NCBI RefSeq assembly: GCF_044904705.1
Contig: NZ_JADIKL010000007.1
Coordinates: 124,001 to 188,000, forward strand
Length of the DNA: 64,000 bases
Direction of reading: 5' to 3'
Origin: Rhodanobacter_A agri
GTDB taxonomy: Bacteria > Pseudomonadota > Gammaproteobacteria > Xanthomonadales > Rhodanobacteraceae
Positions within the stretch are counted from its first letter, which is position 1. The number at the start of each line of letters is the position of its first letter. The position numbers and the translations under genes are program-made. Positions 8,767 through 17,646 of this stretch are shown here, in pieces. The notes beneath the pieces are model-generated. The model worked only from the letters and a program-made list of their open reading frames with translations, did not search any database and was not told where the DNA came from.

Positions 8767-9195
8767 ATGAAAATCAACCGTACCGGTTCTGCTGCATGGG
8801 CAGGCAACCTCAAGGAAGGGAAGGGGGCCATCTCCACGCAAAGCGGTGCGCTCAAGGCTTACCCGTATGGATTCGGTAGCCGTTTCGAAGGTGTTACGGG
8901 GACCAATCCGGAAGAGCTGATCGCCGCGGCGCATGCGGGGTGCTTCACCATGGCCTTGTCGCTCGCGCTCGGGGAGGCCGGTTATACGGCCGATCAGATG
9001 AGCACGAACGCAACCGTCGCGCTGGAACAGGTGCCCGAGGGATTCTCGATCACCTCCTCGCATCTGGTGCTGCGCGCAAAGATACCGAACATCGACGATC
9101 CGACCTTCCAGGCGATCGCCGCAAAGGCGAAAGCCGGCTGCCCTGTGTCGAAGGTTCTGAATGCAAAAGTCACGCTGGATGCCGCACTCGAATAG
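8767..9195 (+). CDS. OsmC/Ohr family peroxiredoxin-like protein
   Basis: A protein of 142 residues starting at MKINRTGSAAWAG, within a longer open frame. It carries the two conserved cysteines of the OsmC/Ohr superfamily, in AAHAGCFTMAL (about residue 59) and in KAGCPVSKVL (about residue 125). These form the peroxidatic and resolving pair that reduces organic hydroperoxides with a dithiol donor. The NPEELIAAAHAGC stretch is typical of the OsmC (rather than Ohr) branch. It is cytosolic. I chose the start at 8767 because residues upstream do not match the family and AGGAGCG lies just upstream. Confidence 0.87.
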   Translation: MKINRTGSAAWAGNLKEGKGAISTQSGALKAYPYGFGSRFEGVTGTNPEELIAAAHAGCFTMALSLALGEAGYTADQMSTNATVALEQVPEGFSITSSHLVLRAKIPNIDDPTFQAIAAKAKAGCPVSKVLNAKVTLDAALE

Positions 9196-9318
9196 ATCTG
9201 CGTTCGCGCCATCCACGGCCCGGTGGCGTCGAAAACGTCCGCTCTGACTTTGTATCGCAAGCGGCATGCGTCGTCGCTGGATGGATGGTGACAAGCCGCC
9301 GCGCGCGAACGAGTTCGC

Positions 9319-9345
9319 GGGCCAACCCGGTTATGGGGTTGGCCC
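9319..9345. terminator. Perfect 10-bp stem-loop between convergent genes
   Basis: GGGCCAACCC at 9319-9328 pairs exactly with GGGTTGGCCC at 9336-9345 across a seven-base loop. A second small palindrome, CGCGAAC/GTTCGCG, lies just before it (about 9304-9319). The position between the convergent OsmC gene and the minus-strand propeller gene suits a bidirectional terminator. Neither side has a T run, so termination strength is uncertain. Confidence 0.5.
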
Positions 9346-9373
9346 GGAACCATGATGCACGCATCGCCTCCTG

Positions 9374-10420
9374 TCAGTTGGAGTCGTCGTCGCCACGCAC
9401 GATCGCGATGCCGTTGGTGGAGCCGCTGTTGATGGTGACGCTGCTCTTCAGATCGAAGTTGCCATCGCCATCCACGTTGAAGATGGAGACGTGGGATGCG
9501 ATCCCGGTGCCATCGACCACGGCAGCGAAATTGTCGCGGTAGGTGATATCGGTCGGCGCGCCGTTGAACGACGCCACGACCGCCGCGTCCTGGACGATCT
9601 TGCGTCCGTAGACCAGGTAGCGGGACACCGAGTGGCTGGGTGAGTTGGCCGAGAACAGGAACGGCCCATCGAGGGTGACCCAGCATGGGGCCATCTGCGT
9701 GCCGGAACCCGTGACCGTGAGCACCGCGTCGTTGCGCACCAGGCTGATTTCGTTGGCGTGCGCAATGGTGACGTACGCATCGTTGCCACGCGTGGCGAGC
9801 CCGAACGGCGCATTGACGTTGGCCGGGATGTTGGCGACCAGCTTGGCCGAACCCGAAACAGCCCCTTGGCCTGCCAGGTCGACCGTTTCGATGGCATTGC
9901 TCTTCTCGGTGATGACCAGCTGCCCACCGATGACGCCCACCTGGGCGGCAGAGCCGTCGGCGTGGGCCAACCGGGCTTTACCGTCGGCCGTGTCGCTCAC
10001 GCCATACCGGTCGATCCGATGCGACTCGATATAGGTGGTGGTGAGGATGTACAGATGGTGGCGGCCGAAGGCGACGCTGACCGGGTTGGCGAGAGCCGGC
10101 ACGAGCTTCGCCAGTTGCAGCGGAACGCCACCTTCGTTCTTCCGGAAGACCGAAACATTGCCGGATCCGAAGTTGACGACGGCGAGAAGATCGTGATTTT
10201 GCGCGATGCCGCCGGCATTGCCGGCAACCCCGCCTGAGCCGCCGGTTTGGGGCTGTCCGACTAGTTCACCGCGGGTGTTGTAGACCAGCAATGCGTTGTT
10301 GGCCGTATTCGTTGCGGTAACAACGAGATCGCCATCGTCCCAGCCAGACCCGGTTTGCGCATGGACGGCTCCCGCCACCATCAATCCGAGCAGCGCTGAC
10401 CCATAGATTGCCTTTTTCAT
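9374..10420 (-). CDS. Secreted beta-propeller protein of unknown function
   Basis: A 348-residue exported protein with a clear signal peptide (MKKAIYGSALLGLMVAGAVHA). The rest shows repeated blades of the type GGIAQNHDLLAVVNFGSGNVSVF, NPVSVAFGRHHLYIL and NAPFGLATRGNDAYVTIA, as in seven-bladed lactonase or YVTN-type propellers. No catalytic residue set can be assigned. The start is taken at 10420 (GGGGAAC six bases upstream) rather than 10444, since the signal peptide begins there. It stands alone between a convergent OsmC gene and a divergent H-NS-like gene. Confidence 0.72.
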   Translation of the reverse strand: MKKAIYGSALLGLMVAGAVHAQTGSGWDDGDLVVTATNTANNALLVYNTRGELVGQPQTGGSGGVAGNAGGIAQNHDLLAVVNFGSGNVSVFRKNEGGVPLQLAKLVPALANPVSVAFGRHHLYILTTTYIESHRIDRYGVSDTADGKARLAHADGSAAQVGVIGGQLVITEKSNAIETVDLAGQGAVSGSAKLVANIPANVNAPFGLATRGNDAYVTIAHANEISLVRNDAVLTVTGSGTQMAPCWVTLDGPFLFSANSPSHSVSRYLVYGRKIVQDAAVVASFNGAPTDITYRDNFAAVVDGTGIASHVSIFNVDGDGNFDLKSSVTINSGSTNGIAIVRGDDDSN

Positions 10421-10750
10421 GATTGTTCCCCGATTTGCGAGCATGAGTGGCTACGGCAACACGCGTTGCCGCGACAGACCGCCATCAACGGCCGTATGAG
10501 TCGGTCACTGGTCATTCGAAGGACAGGCTTTCCTGGTTACATCCCTGGCTTGAAAAGGCCGGGGATGCAGTCGCGATGTCCCCGCTGTGTCCCGGTGGCG
10601 TCCTGTCGGGTTTTTGCTTTTAGCCTGCAGTGGAGGTGGTCGACACCTTGGCTACGCGCTGGGCCAGAACAGTCATTGCCTCGTGGAATTTGTTGCGTGA
10701 ACCAAAATATCTCGTAGGCTAGGGCTGTCGACCCCACCAAGAGGACCACC
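10421..10750. other. Divergent promoter region of the propeller and H-NS-like genes
   Basis: About 330 bases hold no supportable gene. The promoters of the two divergent genes must lie here. I see no clear operator; the last 70 bases before the H-NS-like gene are more AT-rich (around ACCAAAATATCTCG). Confidence 0.5.
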
Positions 10751-11182
10751 ATGGCTATCAATCTCGACTCGCTCTCTCCCTCTGAACTCCAGGCACTTAT
10801 CAAGAGTGCCGAAGCGCAGATGGATTCTGCGCGGAAGAACCACATCAAGGAGGCGCGCGCCAAGATCGATGCCGTCCTGGCCAGTGCCGGACTGACCTTG
10901 TCGGAGGTCTATCCGACTCGCGGCGGCGGCAAGGGTGTGAAGGGCCCCAAGGGGACGGTCGCCCCCAAGTACCGCAACCCGGAGAACCCGGCCCAGACCT
11001 GGTCCGGCCGTGGCAAACACCCGGTTTGGTTCAACGAGGCCTTGAAGAAGAAAGGCGTGACGGCGGAGAGCCTGCTGATTGCCGGCGCCACGCCGAAAGC
11101 TGCACCCGCAAAGAAGGCGGTGAAGGCGGCAAAGAAGGCCCCCGCGAAGAAGGCTCCTGCGAAGAAGGCAGCCAAGAAGTAA
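10751..11182 (+). CDS. H-NS family nucleoid protein with lysine/alanine tail
   Basis: A 143-residue DNA-binding protein. A short coiled-coil oligomerisation helix covers about residues 8-45. The H-NS C-terminal DNA-binding core is at about residues 75-105, with YRNPENPAQTWSGRGKHPVW. After it comes a basic tail of repeated AKKA and PAKK units from about residue 115 to the end, like the tail of histone H1. The family bridges DNA, compacts the nucleoid and silences AT-rich acquired genes; the tail probably adds sequence-independent binding. An AGAGGA ribosome site precedes the start. It stands alone and is followed by a strong terminator. Confidence 0.9.
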   Translation: MAINLDSLSPSELQALIKSAEAQMDSARKNHIKEARAKIDAVLASAGLTLSEVYPTRGGGKGVKGPKGTVAPKYRNPENPAQTWSGRGKHPVWFNEALKKKGVTAESLLIAGATPKAAPAKKAVKAAKKAPAKKAPAKKAAKK

Positions 11183-11205
11183 AAACGGGAAATCAGGTAC
11201 GAAAG

Positions 11206-11240
11206 AAAAGCCCCGCCGGAATTCCCGGCGGGGCTTTTTT
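11206..11240 (+). terminator. Rho-independent terminator of the H-NS-like gene
   Basis: GCCCCGCCGG (11210-11219) pairs perfectly with CCGGCGGGGC (11225-11234) across a five-base loop, followed by six T. The stem is extended by A/T pairs on both sides (AAAA upstream against TTTT downstream). It lies 24 bases after the stop codon. Confidence 0.93.
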
Positions 11241-11346
11241 AATGGCGCTCTATCCGGATCCCGATAATCAGACGCACATCAGTGGAATAAGTCCTTCGGC
11301 CGCCTCGTGTTCGGCCGTGGCGATTGCCGCACAGCAGGATTCCGGC

Positions 11347-11742
11347 TCAAGCGTTGCCGACAGATCCGTCACCGGTGACCTGGCGTTGCATGTGATCGAG
11401 ATACCGGTCCAGCTCCTGCGTATTGGCGAAGACTTCCTGCAGCGGCACGGCTTTCACGATGTCGAACACCTTGCGCACTTGCGGCTGGGGATCGAGCAGC
11501 AAGGTGTGGCCGCCGCGGGCGCGCATGCTCTTGCGGATCATGGCGATGCTGCGCAGACCGGCGCTGCTTATGTACTCCAGCGCGGACAGGTCCAGCACGA
11601 CCGTGCCGCCGTCGGGAATGCGCGGCAGCACGTCCAGCATGGCCCGGTCGAAGTCGTTGAAGGTCTGCGCGTCGAGCCGGCCGTGCAGATGCAAGGTGGT
11701 GCGTTCGGGCGACTCGCTTTCAGTTTTCAGGTTGAACGTCAT
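11347..11742 (-). CDS. STAS-domain anti-sigma factor antagonist
   Basis: A 131-residue single-domain STAS protein starting at MTFNLKTE. The phosphorylatable serine is in the expected place in the motif VVLDLSALEYISSAGLRSI at about residues 50-68. Proteins of this kind (SpoIIAA/RsbV-like) bind a kinase/anti-sigma partner when unphosphorylated and are switched by kinase and phosphatase. Its start overlaps the end of the upstream SpoIIE-type gene by 23 bases, so the two form one unit and the phosphatase likely acts on this protein. The longer open frame to 11880 reads back into the upstream gene and is not used. Confidence 0.86.
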   Translation of the reverse strand: MTFNLKTESESPERTTLHLHGRLDAQTFNDFDRAMLDVLPRIPDGGTVVLDLSALEYISSAGLRSIAMIRKSMRARGGHTLLLDPQPQVRKVFDIVKAVPLQEVFANTQELDRYLDHMQRQVTGDGSVGNA

Positions 11743-14056
11743 GGTCGTGCTCCGTACGTGCCGGGTGAAGGAAGCGCAGTTGCAGGTGATTGCCCTGGTC
11801 GTCGTAGCTGTAACTGAGCTCGCTGGCCATGGCGCGCACCAGATGGATGCCCAGGCCGCCAACACCATCGGCATCGGCAAGGTCGCCGGTGAGGCTCGGC
11901 AGGGGGGCCTGCAGCGGGTCGAAGGGCTGGCCGTCGTGGTGCAGTTCGATCAGTACGGCGTCATTGCCCAGGCGCATGTGCAGGTCGATCGCGCGGTTCG
12001 CATCGCCGGCATGCCCGTGCTGCACCATGTTGACCATGAGTTCTTCCAGCACCAGGCGGATGTCGTCCCGCACGGCGGCGGACACGCCTTGGGCGCGCAG
12101 CGACTCGTCGCAGCGCGCCAGCATATCGAAGACATCGTCCATCGATGCTTTGATGCTCATGTCCAGCATGGGGGCATTCCTGTCGACGTGGGCATGATGC
12201 CAGTTCAAGGCGAGGACGGTGATGTCGTCGGCTTGCCCCGCGCCCTCGGCGAAGCGATCCACCTCGGCAAGCAAGCCGTCTGCAAGGTCGGTGGCCGAGC
12301 GTGACGGCGATCGTTCGAGGCAGGCCAGCAGACGCTCGGCGCCGAACAGCTGCCGGGAAGTATCGGCGGCCTCGGTAATCCCGTCCGTGTAGAGCATCAA
12401 GGTCTGCCCGGGCTGCAACCGCAGCGTGCGGGCGGGGTAGCTGGCCTCTTCGTCCAGTCCGATCGCGGCTCCGGTATCCAACGCGATCAGCCGGGCGCCA
12501 TCCGCGTCGCAGAGCACGGGCGGTTCGTGTCCGGCGCTGGCCATCACCAACTCACCCGTGAGCGTGTCGAGCATGCCGCACAGCACGCTCACGAACATGC
12601 AGTTGTCGTTGTTGCGGCACAACTCGACGTTGAGCATCGACAACAGGTGCTGGGGCGACCGCGCCCGGGGCGCCAGCGCCTTCGCGAGGGTGATGGTGCG
12701 TGCCATGAACAAGGCGGCGGGGATGCCCTTGTCGGACACGTCGCCGACCATCACGCAGAAGCGGCGCTCGTTGAGCATGAAGTAACTGTAGAAATCGCCG
12801 CCCACGGCGCGCGCGGGCCGAAGCAAGGCGTGCAGCTCGAAGTTTGCGCAGTGCGCATCCAGGTAATGCTCGCCCGGAAGCAGCGCGGTCTGGATCTGGT
12901 GCGCAATGCCCAGTTCGCTGGCGAGGCGTTGCTGCTCCTTGGCGTTGCGGGTCAGCTCCGCGATATGCAACGCCAGTTCCGTGCGCATGCGGTCGAAGGC
13001 GTGCGTCAGCCGGCCGATTTCGTCGGGAAAGCGGGCAGGCGGCAGCTCGAAGCTGAGTTCGCCGCGTGCCACGTGTTCGGCGCGCGAAGCCAGGGTGCCC
13101 AGCGGGGCGAGCGTGCGCCGCGTCACTGCAAGCGTGACCACCGCCAACGCCAACAAGGCGAGTAATCCCAGTAACAGCACGTGGACGAACGCCTGCCGCA
13201 CCCCGGCGTAGATCATCGCCTCGGGCATGGCCAGGCCGAAGCTCCAGTGCGTGCCTTCCACCGGGACGAGGTAGATCCACACCGGCTTGCCGCCGGCCTG
13301 CGGGTTCTGTGCGACCGCTAGCCGCACACGGACAGCCCCGTGCAAGGCCTGCGCCTGCAGCAGGTCGGCCAGGCCGCGCCGGCCGATCATGGCGGCGTTG
13401 TCGTGGGCGAGATAGGCGCCGCTGCCGTCCAGCACGAACGCGTAAGCCCCCGCGGGCTTGTGGAGTTCTTTAAGTATGTGGCTGAGCCAGTCGAGCGAGA
13501 CATCGGCGTTGATCAGGCCGATGGGGCGGCCATCCTTGTTGATCGCGACCGAGTAGTTGACCAGTTCGCGTTTGCGCGACTGCGAGTAAAAGTGCCGTTG
13601 CCAGCAACCTTGCGAACAGCGCAGCCCGGTCAGGAACCAGGGCTTGTCCCAGTAGTGGTTGCCGTCCTTGCGCAGGTCGCGCCAGTCCAGCGAACCGTCG
13701 TCCCGGCGGCTGATGAAGGGCGACGCCGGCGGGTTGTCCGGCGCGGGCACGAAGGCCGCGGCGAGCCCGGAAAGGTCGGTGTTCCGCGCGAGGGCGTCGC
13801 GCAGCACGATCTCGGTACCCTCGGGGCGCGACGCCATGACGGCGGCCAGGGTCTGGGACATGTCGGCCACGCGGGCCAGTCGCTGCTCGATCCGGTTGCC
13901 TGCCTCGTTCGCGAGCGCCGAGGCTTCGCCATGGGCCTGCTCCAGGACTTGTCCGCTCACCCGGTAGAACAGTGCGCCGGCGGCCGCGGCCAGCACGGCC
14001 ACGGAGCCGGCGAGGACCCATAGAGACAGCCGCGAAGCGATGCTTCGGAAAAGCAT
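11720..14056 (-). CDS. Membrane SpoIIE-type PP2C phosphatase with C-terminal RsbW-like ATPase domain
   Basis: A 778-residue sensor protein. In order: a membrane helix at about 10-30, a periplasmic Cache-like sensor at about 35-280, a second helix at about 288-313, a HAMP linker to about 366, a SpoIIE/PP2C phosphatase at about 388-600 (GGDFYSYF, MVGDVSDKGIPAALFMA, GQADDITVLAL), and an HATPase of the RsbW anti-sigma kinase kind at about 640-770 (LVLEELMVNMVQHGH, GVGGLGIHLVRAM). It thus joins phosphatase and kinase in one chain. With the overlapping STAS gene it makes a partner-switching module that senses an extracytoplasmic signal. The target sigma factor or effector is not in view. Confidence 0.88.
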   Translation of the reverse strand: MLFRSIASRLSLWVLAGSVAVLAAAAGALFYRVSGQVLEQAHGEASALANEAGNRIEQRLARVADMSQTLAAVMASRPEGTEIVLRDALARNTDLSGLAAAFVPAPDNPPASPFISRRDDGSLDWRDLRKDGNHYWDKPWFLTGLRCSQGCWQRHFYSQSRKRELVNYSVAINKDGRPIGLINADVSLDWLSHILKELHKPAGAYAFVLDGSGAYLAHDNAAMIGRRGLADLLQAQALHGAVRVRLAVAQNPQAGGKPVWIYLVPVEGTHWSFGLAMPEAMIYAGVRQAFVHVLLLGLLALLALAVVTLAVTRRTLAPLGTLASRAEHVARGELSFELPPARFPDEIGRLTHAFDRMRTELALHIAELTRNAKEQQRLASELGIAHQIQTALLPGEHYLDAHCANFELHALLRPARAVGGDFYSYFMLNERRFCVMVGDVSDKGIPAALFMARTITLAKALAPRARSPQHLLSMLNVELCRNNDNCMFVSVLCGMLDTLTGELVMASAGHEPPVLCDADGARLIALDTGAAIGLDEEASYPARTLRLQPGQTLMLYTDGITEAADTSRQLFGAERLLACLERSPSRSATDLADGLLAEVDRFAEGAGQADDITVLALNWHHAHVDRNAPMLDMSIKASMDDVFDMLARCDESLRAQGVSAAVRDDIRLVLEELMVNMVQHGHAGDANRAIDLHMRLGNDAVLIELHHDGQPFDPLQAPLPSLTGDLADADGVGGLGIHLVRAMASELSYSYDDQGNHLQLRFLHPARTEHDHDVQPEN

Positions 14057-14383
14057 GACGAGTCCCCCTGCAGGCGCGACTGTTCAGCCATGCATGGTCC
14101 CGTTTCTACAGGGAAGCCGGACGGCCATTTGTGCGTTGCGTCGCGGTTGGATTCGCGGCCAGGCCAGTGCCGTCAGGAGTAAGGCAGGGGAAGGGGCGGA
14201 AAATTTCCGCTCGCGCATCTTGATACCGCCTAGGGGCGATCCGATTGACGGCGCCGTGATCGCACGAGTGCGTCCGCGGGGTGGGCATCGGGGCAGGGCG
14301 ATGCAAGTGTCCGCTTTACCCCTAGCAAGTCCCGCTTGCCACATAGAGAGCTTCTGCCGCTGCAGGCGCGGCTACACTCCTGC
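14057..14383. other. Divergent intergenic region between the phosphatase and kinase genes
   Basis: About 330 bases with no gene I can support. It must carry promoters for the minus-strand SpoIIE unit and the plus-strand LytS/LytR unit. No repeat, stem-loop or operator stands out. Confidence 0.5.
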
Positions 14384-15502
14384 ATGATGAACATGCCATC
14401 CCATTCGCCGACGGCAGGCATCCACGTCGACTACGGCGCGACGTTTCCTGCGAAGATCATGGCCACGTTCTGGGTGCTGTGGGCGGCATTCTGGCTGCTG
14501 ATGATCAGCGTTTCCATCGAGAACGAGCTGCATAGCCCGCTCGTCCGGTGGTGGGAGCCGATCCTGTGGGAGGGGAGTTCGGCGCTGGTCTCGACCGGAT
14601 GGATGGCGCTTGCAGTCCGGGTTCGCGGGCGCCATGCGCTGTATCTGGACCGGCCCTTGATCTGGTTCGGCAGCTACCTGCGGTGGTTGCCGTTGGTTTT
14701 CGTGACGTGGATTACGCTGGTCTACGCGATACGGCATGGCGTCTACGCCGTCGTGGATCGTACCTACGAGCACCCGGGCTGGGGCTTCGTCTTCGTATAC
14801 GAGAGCATCAAGCTGACGATTTATGCGGGGCTGTGGCTCGGGATACTGTTCGGTATCGATTCCTATGGACAGTGGCAACGCCAGCGGCACCGTCTGTTGC
14901 AAACGCAGAAGGCGCTGGCCGAAGCGCAGCTTGCGCAGCTTCAGGGCCAACTGCGGCCACACTTCCTGTTCAACGCGCTCAACACCGTCTCGGCCCTGAT
15001 GCAGACGGACGTGGCGGGTGCCGATCGATTGGTGGCAACGCTAGGGGACTTGCTGCGTATCAGTCTGCGGTCCATCGACAACGAGATGACGCCGCTCGCC
15101 GAAGAACTACGCACGCTCAAGTTGTACGCGGACATCATGCGCGAGCGGTTTCGGGATCGCGTCACGCTGAGCTGGCAAGCCGATCAGGCGCTGCTCGACA
15201 CCCCCGTTCCGGTACTCATGCTGCAGCCCTTGCTTGAAAATGCGTTCAAGCACGGCGTCGAGCTCGCCGCGACGCCCGTGCATATCCATATCCGTGCCCG
15301 GCGCGAGGGCGGATGGCTGGAAATCATCGTCAGCAATTCGGGTTCCAGGCTGGCGCCGGAGCACCGCGACGGGGTCGGACTGCGCAACTGCCGCGAGCGG
15401 CTGGGCATCCTCTACGGCGATGCAGCGTCCTTGTCGGTCCGCAACGAGGGTGATGGCGTTGCTGCCTGCGTCTCGATACCGCTGACGGATGCCGCTCGAT
15501 GA
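14384..15502 (+). CDS. LytS/AlgZ-type sensor histidine kinase
   Basis: About 372 residues. Four hydrophobic segments lie in the N-terminal half (for example FWVLWAAFWLLMISV and WLPLVFVTWITLVYAI). A cytoplasmic His_kinase domain follows, with its phosphoacceptor motif RPHFLFNALNTVSALM, then an ATPase domain with N-box LLENAFKHG and a glycine box DGVGLRNCRERL. This is the LytS/AlgZ architecture without a typical HisKA domain. I take ATG 14384 or 14387 as the start because upstream codons do not fit. It overlaps the response regulator by four bases. Confidence 0.86.
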   Translation: MMNMPSHSPTAGIHVDYGATFPAKIMATFWVLWAAFWLLMISVSIENELHSPLVRWWEPILWEGSSALVSTGWMALAVRVRGRHALYLDRPLIWFGSYLRWLPLVFVTWITLVYAIRHGVYAVVDRTYEHPGWGFVFVYESIKLTIYAGLWLGILFGIDSYGQWQRQRHRLLQTQKALAEAQLAQLQGQLRPHFLFNALNTVSALMQTDVAGADRLVATLGDLLRISLRSIDNEMTPLAEELRTLKLYADIMRERFRDRVTLSWQADQALLDTPVPVLMLQPLLENAFKHGVELAATPVHIHIRARREGGWLEIIVSNSGSRLAPEHRDGVGLRNCRERLGILYGDAASLSVRNEGDGVAACVSIPLTDAAR

Positions 15503-16239
15503 TCCGCGTCGTGATCGCCGACGACGAGGCGCCGGCCCGCGAGAAACTCGAGCGCTGGCTGTCGGAGCAGGCTGGCATCGCGGTGGTCGGGTCGGCGGAA
15601 AACGGATTGTCCGCCGCGCAGTGCATTGAGCAACTCCGCCCGGAGGTGGTTTTTCTCGACGTGCAGATGCCGACGCTGTCGGGACTCCAGGTCGCGGCGC
15701 AGCTCGAGCCGGCTAGCGCGCCGCTGATCGTGTTCGTGACCGCGTTCGACGAGCACGCAGTGAAGGCGTTCGACCTCAATGCGGTCGACTATCTGCTCAA
15801 ACCTTACGACCGGGAGCGTCTGGCGCGCACCGTGCAGCGGGTCAGGGAGCGGTTGCTAGCGCATCAGTCCGGCGCTGCAGCCGTGGCGATCGGGCGCGCA
15901 CGGGCGCCCTCCTGCGAGCGCTTGCTGGTGCCGGATGGGGAGCGCTTGCAGCTGATCGATGCGGCATCCGTCGAATGGCTGGAAGCCGACGACAACTACG
16001 TTCACGTGCACACGGCGACGCGCAGCTACCTGTTGCGCAGGACATTGCACGACTTGTTGTCCCAGCTCGGCGAACAACGCTTCATGCGTATCCACAAGTC
16101 GACGGCGGTGAACCTCGGCGCCATCGGTTCGCTCACGCCGCTGTTCAAGGGCGACTACGAAATCCACCTGCACAACGGCCGCGCGCTCCGCCTCAGCCGG
16201 CGGTACCGCGAGGCGCTATTCGCCCGCATGGGCCAGTAA
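15499..16239 (+). CDS. LytTR-family response regulator
   Basis: A 246-residue regulator with an N-terminal receiver (acid pair DDE at residues 8-10, phosphoacceptor Asp54 in VFLDVQMP, lysine in YLLKPYD). A C-terminal LytTR DNA-binding domain follows at about residues 145-245, with WLEADDNYVHVHT and FMRIHKSTAVNL. It is activated by the kinase encoded just upstream (ATGA overlap). The next genes, two MacB-like permeases on the same strand about 100 bases downstream, are likely members of its regulon or operon; that is an inference from position. Confidence 0.88.
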   Translation: MIRVVIADDEAPAREKLERWLSEQAGIAVVGSAENGLSAAQCIEQLRPEVVFLDVQMPTLSGLQVAAQLEPASAPLIVFVTAFDEHAVKAFDLNAVDYLLKPYDRERLARTVQRVRERLLAHQSGAAAVAIGRARAPSCERLLVPDGERLQLIDAASVEWLEADDNYVHVHTATRSYLLRRTLHDLLSQLGEQRFMRIHKSTAVNLGAIGSLTPLFKGDYEIHLHNGRALRLSRRYREALFARMGQ

Positions 16240-16346
16240 CGCCCGTCTCGCCACGCCGACGTCTCCTTTCACCCCCGATCAGCTGCCGGCTTGCCGGCGC
16301 TGGATCAGGCTGCTGCTTGTAACAGCGGACGTGAATGGAGGAAGGA

Positions 16347-17645
16347 ATGTTCGGCTATTACTTCGACCTTGCCCTGCGCAGCCTGGGGCGCAACAAAACG
16401 CTTACTGCGCTGATGGTGCTGGCGGTTGCGCTGGGCATCGGCGCCAGCATGACCACGTTGACCGTGTTGCACGTGCTGTCGGGCGATCCGTTGCCGGGGC
16501 GCAGCAGCACCTTGTACGCGCCGCAGCTCGATCCGCGTGACATGGGGGGGTATCAAGCGCATGGCGAACCGCCGGATCGAGTCACCTGGATCGACGGCAT
16601 GAACCTGTTGCAGGCGAAACGGGCCGATCGCCAGGCGCTGATGACCGGTGGTTCGGTGGCCATCCAGCCGGCGCAATCCGCACTCGATCCGTTTTACGAG
16701 CCCGCGCGCTACACCACGGCCGACTTCTTTCCCATGTTCGGCGTGCCGTTCCAGTATGGCCATGCCTGGGGCGCCTCCGAAGACGCGGCCAGCGCGGCCG
16801 TGGTGGTGATCAGCAGCAAACTCAACGACAAGTTGTTCGGCGGGCGTGACAGCAGCGGACGCATGCTGCGCGTGGACGGCCGCGCACTGCGCATCGTCGG
16901 CGTGCTGGGGGACTGGCGGCCGAACCCGCATTTCTATGACCTCAACGTGAAGAACTACGGTGGGAGCGAAGGCGTCTACGTGCCCTTGTCCACCTCGCAG
17001 GATCTGCATCTGGCGCACCTCGGCGGCGGCGATTGCTGGGGCAATGGCGGCGCCGACGCCACGCCTACGGCACCTTGCGTCTGGCTGCAGTTCTGGGTGC
17101 AACTGGACACGCCGACCCAGGCCGACGCGTACCGGCAGTACCTGATCCATTACTCGCAGGAGCAAAAGTCGCTGGGCCGCTTTCAGCGTCCACCCAACGT
17201 GCGCCTGCGCAATCTGATGCAGTGGCTGGACTACGAGCAGGTCGTGCCTGGCGACGTGCAGCTGCAGACCTGGCTGGCCTTGGGTTTCCTGCTCGTGTGC
17301 CTGGTCAATACCGTGGGCTTGATGCTGGCCAAGTTCCTGCGCCGCACCGCCGAGCTGGGCGTGCGCCGCGCGCTGGGCGCATCGCGGCGGGCCTTGTTCA
17401 TGCAGTTGCTGGTGGAGTCCGGCGTGATCGGGCTTGCCGGCGGTCTGGGCGGCTTGCTGCTGGCGTACCTGGGCTTGTGGCAGGTGCGCCGGCAGCCGGC
17501 GGACTACGCATCGCTGGCGCACCTGGATGGCGCGATGTTGCTGGCGACATTCCTGCTGGCGGTGGGCTCAAGCCTGCTGGCCGGCGCACTGCCGGCCTGG
17601 CGCGCCTGTTGTGTCGCCCCTGGCCTGCAACTGAAGGGCAATTGA
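16347..17645 (+). CDS. MacB-like ABC transporter permease (FtsX family), first copy
   Basis: About 432 residues with the MacB/FtsX plan. There is one helix near the N terminus (ALMVLAVALGIGASMTT), a large periplasmic MacB_PCD-like domain, and three C-terminal helices around a FtsX domain with the signature ELGVRRALGASRRALFMQLLVESG. Such proteins are mechanotransmission-type permeases that move peptides or lipids or signal across the inner membrane, using a separate ATPase. The start at 16347 has GGAGGAAGG directly upstream, better than ATG 16335. No ATPase gene is adjacent. The second permease gene starts two bases after this stop codon. Confidence 0.86.
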   Translation: MFGYYFDLALRSLGRNKTLTALMVLAVALGIGASMTTLTVLHVLSGDPLPGRSSTLYAPQLDPRDMGGYQAHGEPPDRVTWIDGMNLLQAKRADRQALMTGGSVAIQPAQSALDPFYEPARYTTADFFPMFGVPFQYGHAWGASEDAASAAVVVISSKLNDKLFGGRDSSGRMLRVDGRALRIVGVLGDWRPNPHFYDLNVKNYGGSEGVYVPLSTSQDLHLAHLGGGDCWGNGGADATPTAPCVWLQFWVQLDTPTQADAYRQYLIHYSQEQKSLGRFQRPPNVRLRNLMQWLDYEQVVPGDVQLQTWLALGFLLVCLVNTVGLMLAKFLRRTAELGVRRALGASRRALFMQLLVESGVIGLAGGLGGLLLAYLGLWQVRRQPADYASLAHLDGAMLLATFLLAVGSSLLAGALPAWRACCVAPGLQLKGN

Positions 17646-17646
17646 C

